A stretch of 64,000 nt of DNA, from contig NZ_AP022609.1 of assembly GCF_010729485.1 (NCBI RefSeq), forward strand, positions 2,294,001-2,358,000, written 5' to 3'. The notes under the pieces are model-generated. The model was not told the DNA's origin, made no database searches, and was given only the letters and a program-made list of their open reading frames with translations. Shown here one piece after another: positions 60,984 to 64,000 of this stretch; within the stretch, counting starts at the first letter, position 1, and each line of letters opens with the position of its first letter. This stretch comes from Mycolicibacter hiberniae (lineage in GTDB: Bacteria > Actinomycetota > Actinomycetes > Mycobacteriales > Mycobacteriaceae). The position numbers and the translations under genes are program-made.

Positions 60984-61385
60984 GGGCGACAGGCTCCTCA
61001 GCGAATTGTCGACGACAAACGGATGACGGGTCAGGTACTACGCTCGGTAGGCCGCCAAGGCCTTGGACTTTCGGCTTCCGCCGCAGCTCGGGACACCGAT
61101 TCGGTGCCTGTGGCCGCGGTTCGGACAGCCGTGCGATCCGGGGTCTGTCGGTGCTTGAAACACTACACCTAGTGGCTCCCCATGAGAAGCAATACTAGAT
61201 GTTCCGAACGACATTCTTGAAATTCGCTGGTTGTAAGCCTGCGACAGGCCGCGCCCCGGCGTGTCGAACATCACAAAACGGTCTTTGATCTCTCATGCCG
61301 ACAGGTCTATCAGCACCCACCGACAACAACGCCCGGCCGCAGCACCGCCTCCGCCTGCCCAGCAAATGCCGGTAGCCTCCCAGCC
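60984..61385 (-). promoter_or_regulatory. 402-bp nrdH upstream region (no gene seen)
   Basis: No supported coding region. A 78-codon minus-strand frame (61038-61274) has no recognisable family or ribosome site. The region holds the nrdHIE promoter with the NrdR boxes and, on its right, the upstream sequence of the AAA ATPase gene. Confidence 0.7.
61160..61207 (-). promoter_or_regulatory. Tandem NrdR-box-like operators of nrdHIE
   Basis: Box 1 (61160-61175) reads ACACTACACCTAGTGG and box 2 (61192-61207) ATACTAGATGTTCCGA; they start 32 bp apart, the same spacing as upstream of nrdF2. TAGTAT (61197-61192, minus strand), a possible -10, lies in box 2, so a bound repressor would block RNA polymerase. 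Confidence 0.65.
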
Positions 61386-62561
61386 ATGCTGTCCACCGTC
61401 GCGGTCCGCGGTTACCGCTCGCTTCGCGAGGTGGTCCTGCCGCTGCGTCGACTCACCGTCGTCACCGGAGCCAACGGCACCGGCAAATCATCGCTCTACC
61501 GCTCGCTGCGGCTACTGGCCGATAGCGGCCGGGGCGAGGTGATCGGCTCCCTGGCCCGCGAGGGCGGCCTGGAGTCGGTGCTGTGGGCCGGCCCGGAGCA
61601 ACTCGGCGAAACGCGTCGCAGCGGAGTCGAGCAGGGCACCCGTCGAACCCGGCCTGTCTCGTTGGAGCTGGGCTTTGCCTCCGACGACTTCGGCTACCTG
61701 CTCGATCTGGGTCTACCGCAGTCCGGTGGCGATTCGGCGTTCGCCCACGATCCGGAGATCAAGCGTGAAGTGGTCTTCGCCGGTCCGGTGCCCCGGCGCG
61801 GCGCCACGTTGGTGAACCGTACCCGGGCCTATGCCCACGCCAGCACCGACTCCGGTGACCGGGAACTCTCCCGGACCCTGCCCGCCTATCGCAGCGTGCT
61901 CGCCGAATTCGCCCACCCCGCGGCACATCCGGAGCTGGCCGCGGTCCGCGACCGCCTGCGGGATTGGCGCTTTTATGACGGCTTCCGGGTGGACGCCGGC
62001 GCACCGGTGCGCCGGCCACAGGTGGGGACCCGCACCCCGGTCCTGGCCGGCGACGGCGTCGACCTGGCCGCGGCGGTGCAGACCATCATCGAATCCGGCG
62101 ACGACACGTTGGCTCGCGCGGTGGCGGCGGCCTTCGACGGCGCGACGCTCGCGGTGAGCTCGCACGACGGCCTGTTCGACCTGCAGCTGCGGCAACGGGG
62201 CATGCTGCGGCCGCTGCGGGCCGCCGAGCTCTCCGACGGCACCCTGCGCTTCCTGTTGTGGGCCGCCGCGCTGCTGAGCCCGCAGCCACCGTCGCTGATG
62301 GTGCTCAACGAGCCGGAGACCTCCCTGCATCCCGACCTGGTGGCACCGCTGACCGAGCTCATCCGGGCCGCAGCAGGCCGAACCCAGGTTGTGGTGGTCA
62401 CCCACGCGCGGACCATGCCCGAACTGCTCGGGGCGGTGCCCGTAGCCGAGGCCGACCGCCACGACACCGCCGAGATCGAGGTGTACAAGGACTTCGGCGA
62501 GACGCGGGTCGCCGGGTTGGGCCTGCTCAACACCCCGGCGTGGGACTGGGGCCGCCGCTGA
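61386..62561 (+). CDS. Solitary AAA/SMC-like ATPase
   Basis: 391 residues from ATG 61386. An ABC/SMC-type ATPase: VRGYRSLREVVLPLRRLTVV, Walker A GANGTGKSSLY (about 30-40), signature-like LSDGTLRF (about 283) and Walker B LMVLNEPETSLHPDL (about 303-317), with VVVTHARTM after. No nuclease (TOPRIM) domain follows, so it is not an OLD protein. The internal insertion (100-220) has no family. Similar ATPases work in DNA repair or phage defence, but no partner gene is beside it. Convergent with the SDR gene. Confidence 0.85.
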   Translation: MLSTVAVRGYRSLREVVLPLRRLTVVTGANGTGKSSLYRSLRLLADSGRGEVIGSLAREGGLESVLWAGPEQLGETRRSGVEQGTRRTRPVSLELGFASDDFGYLLDLGLPQSGGDSAFAHDPEIKREVVFAGPVPRRGATLVNRTRAYAHASTDSGDRELSRTLPAYRSVLAEFAHPAAHPELAAVRDRLRDWRFYDGFRVDAGAPVRRPQVGTRTPVLAGDGVDLAAAVQTIIESGDDTLARAVAAAFDGATLAVSSHDGLFDLQLRQRGMLRPLRAAELSDGTLRFLLWAAALLSPQPPSLMVLNEPETSLHPDLVAPLTELIRAAAGRTQVVVVTHARTMPELLGAVPVAEADRHDTAEIEVYKDFGETRVAGLGLLNTPAWDWGRR

Positions 62562-62584
62562 GGTTCCTGGCGCAGGTGCGCGGA

Positions 62585-63460
62585 TCAGGAACCGGGCAGG
62601 GCCGACCGCGACGGCCGCAGTGCCCGGCTGAACAGGGCGTTCGCCTGGCGCATGGCCACGCTGTAGGGCAGCCAGGCCAGCCGTTTGAAGGCATACAGCG
62701 CCCGGATGTCGCCGGAGGTGTAGACCAGGTAGCGGTTGCGGGCCACGCCGGCCAGGATCTTGTCCGCCGCCTTCTCCGGCGACACGGCGTGACCGGCAAA
62801 GCGGCCCACCCATTTCTCCACGTGCGGGTCCTCGCGGTCCACGCCGGCGATCTCGACGGTGTTGACCAGCCCGGTCTTGACCGCGCCCGGAACCACCACC
62901 GACACCCCGATCTTGTGACGGGCCAGATCGAAGCGCAGTACCTCCGACACGCCGCGCAGGCCGTACTTGCTGGCGGAATAGGCGGCGTGCCAGGGCAAGG
63001 CCACGATTCCGGCCGCCGAGGACACATTGACCAGGTGGCCGCCGCGGCCGCCGGCCACCATCTGCGGCAGGAACGATTCGATGACGTGGATCGGGCCCAT
63101 CAGGTTGATGTCGACCATCTTTCGCCACTGCTGGTGGGTCAACCGGTCGACGGTCCCCCACGCCGACACCCCGGCGATGTTCATCACGACATCCATGGCG
63201 GGGTGCCGCGCATGAATGTCTTCGGCGAAGGCGGCGACAGCGTCGTAGTCGGCGACGTCGATCGCCCGGTGCTCGGGCACCAGCGCGCCCAGAGCGCGTG
63301 CGTCGGCGACCGTTTCGGCCAGGCCCTCGGCATTGCGGTCGGTCAGGTACAGCTCGGCACCATACTCAGCCAACCGCAACGCGGTGGCCCGTCCGATCCC
63401 GCTCGCCGCTCCGGTGATGAAGCACCGCTTTCCCCGGTAGTACTGCCCTAGGCGTGTCAT
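62585..63460 (-). CDS. SDR-family oxidoreductase, Rv3057c-like
   Basis: 291 residues from ATG 63460. Classical SDR: FITGAASGIGRATAL (about 14-28), VVMNIAGVSAWG, VNVSSAAG and YSASK are present. A C-terminal extension (YAFKRLAWLPYSVAMRQANALFSRAL) is amphipathic and may contact the membrane. An upstream extension is not supported. Synteny matches M. tuberculosis Rv3057c. The substrate is unknown; an acyl or lipid alcohol is possible. Confidence 0.9.
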   Translation of the reverse strand: MTRLGQYYRGKRCFITGAASGIGRATALRLAEYGAELYLTDRNAEGLAETVADARALGALVPEHRAIDVADYDAVAAFAEDIHARHPAMDVVMNIAGVSAWGTVDRLTHQQWRKMVDINLMGPIHVIESFLPQMVAGGRGGHLVNVSSAAGIVALPWHAAYSASKYGLRGVSEVLRFDLARHKIGVSVVVPGAVKTGLVNTVEIAGVDREDPHVEKWVGRFAGHAVSPEKAADKILAGVARNRYLVYTSGDIRALYAFKRLAWLPYSVAMRQANALFSRALRPSRSALPGS

Positions 63461-63540
63461 GGCTGCAGACGATACCGGCGGTATCGCGCACCGATGCCCC
63501 GATCCCCCGGGACACGGCGGCACGCGCGGGGCCGCCGCGC

Positions 63541-64000
63541 CTAATCCACGCGGCCGCCCCACAGGGCGTTGCGCCACAGTGCCTCGAGCACCTCCACCCC
63601 ACGACCCACATCCCCGGAGGAACCCAGGAACGCGCTGTCGCCGGAGAGCATGTAGGCGGTGGTGGCCGCCAGGGTACGCACCAGCGCCGGAAGGTCCGTA
63701 CTGATCGGATTCGCCGTCCCGGCGGCCATCTCGTCGGTGATCACAGCGACGACCTGGTCGATCACCGCGTCGATCTGGGCGTCGAGCAACTCGCGGATCT
63801 CGGCGTCGCTGTTGCGCGCGATGTTGCACGCCGACATCACCGGGTCGTTGTGGGCGTAGACCGCTGCCGCACTGCCCACCATGCGCCGCGCGAACTCCGC
63901 CGGCGACTCGTCAGCGCCCCGCGGCGCGAAGTACTGCGTCAGCTCTTCGAGCTCATGTGTGGCCTCGGCGAGGATCTGCGCCAGTACCGCGTACTTGGAG
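63541..64000 (-). CDS. TetR-family regulator, N-terminal part beyond the right edge (Rv3058c-like)
   Basis: The last 152 codons are visible and the frame is open at base 64000, so the DNA-binding helix-turn-helix lies outside the window. The C-terminal helical domain has ELEELTQYFAPRG, NDPVMSACNIARN, LLDAQIDAVIDQVVAVI, ending LWRNALWGGRVD. Its stop lies 80 bp from the start of the SDR gene, so it may regulate that gene. Assignment to TetR relies on the C-terminal pattern and synteny. Confidence 0.75.
   Translation of the reverse strand, partial: SKYAVLAQILAEATHELEELTQYFAPRGADESPAEFARRMVGSAAAVYAHNDPVMSACNIARNSDAEIRELLDAQIDAVIDQVVAVITDEMAAGTANPISTDLPALVRTLAATTAYMLSGDSAFLGSSGDVGRGVEVLEALWRNALWGGRVD

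Noticed and set aside
61038..61274. 78-codon minus-strand frame upstream of nrdH
   Set aside because: No ribosome site, no recognisable family, and it overlaps the NrdR boxes and promoter of nrdHIE.

Overview
The window is high-GC DNA from a mycobacterium, most likely a non-tuberculous species of Mycobacterium sensu lato. The evidence is gene content and order. Read left to right, it carries the block known in M. tuberculosis as roughly Rv3014c to Rv3058c (recalled from memory, not searched): ligA, Rv3015c-like, lpqA, mnmA, iscS, Rv3026c/Rv3027c-like, etfAB, Rv3030-Rv3032-like, Rv3034c-Rv3038c-like, echA17/NUDIX/ABC, serB2, ctaD, fecB, adhC, nrdF2, nrdHIE, and Rv3057c/Rv3058c-like. Glycine-rich PGRS repeats, F420-type oxidoreductases, a PE-PPE-domain hydrolase and many GTG starts agree with this.

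Layout. 1-3272: two tandem minus-strand genes for secreted PGRS-repeat proteins; the complete one carries a C-terminal GH5-like domain and the other runs off the left edge. 3417-11699: housekeeping genes (DNA ligase, tRNA thiolation enzyme with its cysteine desulfurase, lipoprotein) and an acyltransferase pair. 11773-16113: accessory SDR, NmrA-like and LuxR/LAL regulator genes. 16125-17911: electron-transfer flavoprotein. 18107-21781: methyltransferase, GH57 enzyme and GT4 enzyme, the methylglucose lipopolysaccharide-type set, with a 35-codon ORF coupled between the last two. 21827-34294 and 34291-35145: hydrolases, oxidoreductases, methyltransferases, two secreted histidine-phosphatase paralogues, and the ABC-NUDIX-EchA17 overlapping operon. 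35308-42119: secreted PE-PPE hydrolase, serB2, ctaD, FecB-like lipoprotein, adhC. 42205-47103: GntR/MFS divergent pair, DoxX-like protein and an HD/nitroreductase/MDR row. 47169-51444: nrdF2, TetR, a geranylgeranyl-reductase-like flavoprotein, and a LysR-effector-domain protein divergent from a DUF5997-like gene. 51491-55841: an apparent insertion carrying a BTAD-AAA regulator and a hemerythrin-like protein, flanked by degenerate direct copies of the DUF5997-like 3' end plus a methyltransferase 3' end. 55967-64000: methyltransferase, HxlR regulator, VOC protein, the nrdHIE operon, a solitary AAA ATPase, an SDR and a truncated TetR gene.

How the genes work together. nrdHIE and nrdF2 form the class Ib ribonucleotide reductase, and both promoters carry paired NrdR-box-like palindromes with starts exactly 32 bp apart. 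IscS supplies sulfur to MnmA through a 4-nt overlapping gene pair. EtfB/EtfA is followed by a strong hairpin that lies over the called start of the downstream LuxR regulator. The Rv3030-Rv3032-like genes form one translationally coupled polysaccharide operon.

The most unusual observations are the duplicated flanks around the BTAD/hemerythrin segment, the doubly coupled small ORF, the probable frameshift in the DUF5997-like gene, a GH5-like domain lacking its expected nucleophile, and a histidine-phosphatase paralogue lacking its second catalytic histidine. No tRNA, rRNA, CRISPR array or transposase was seen.
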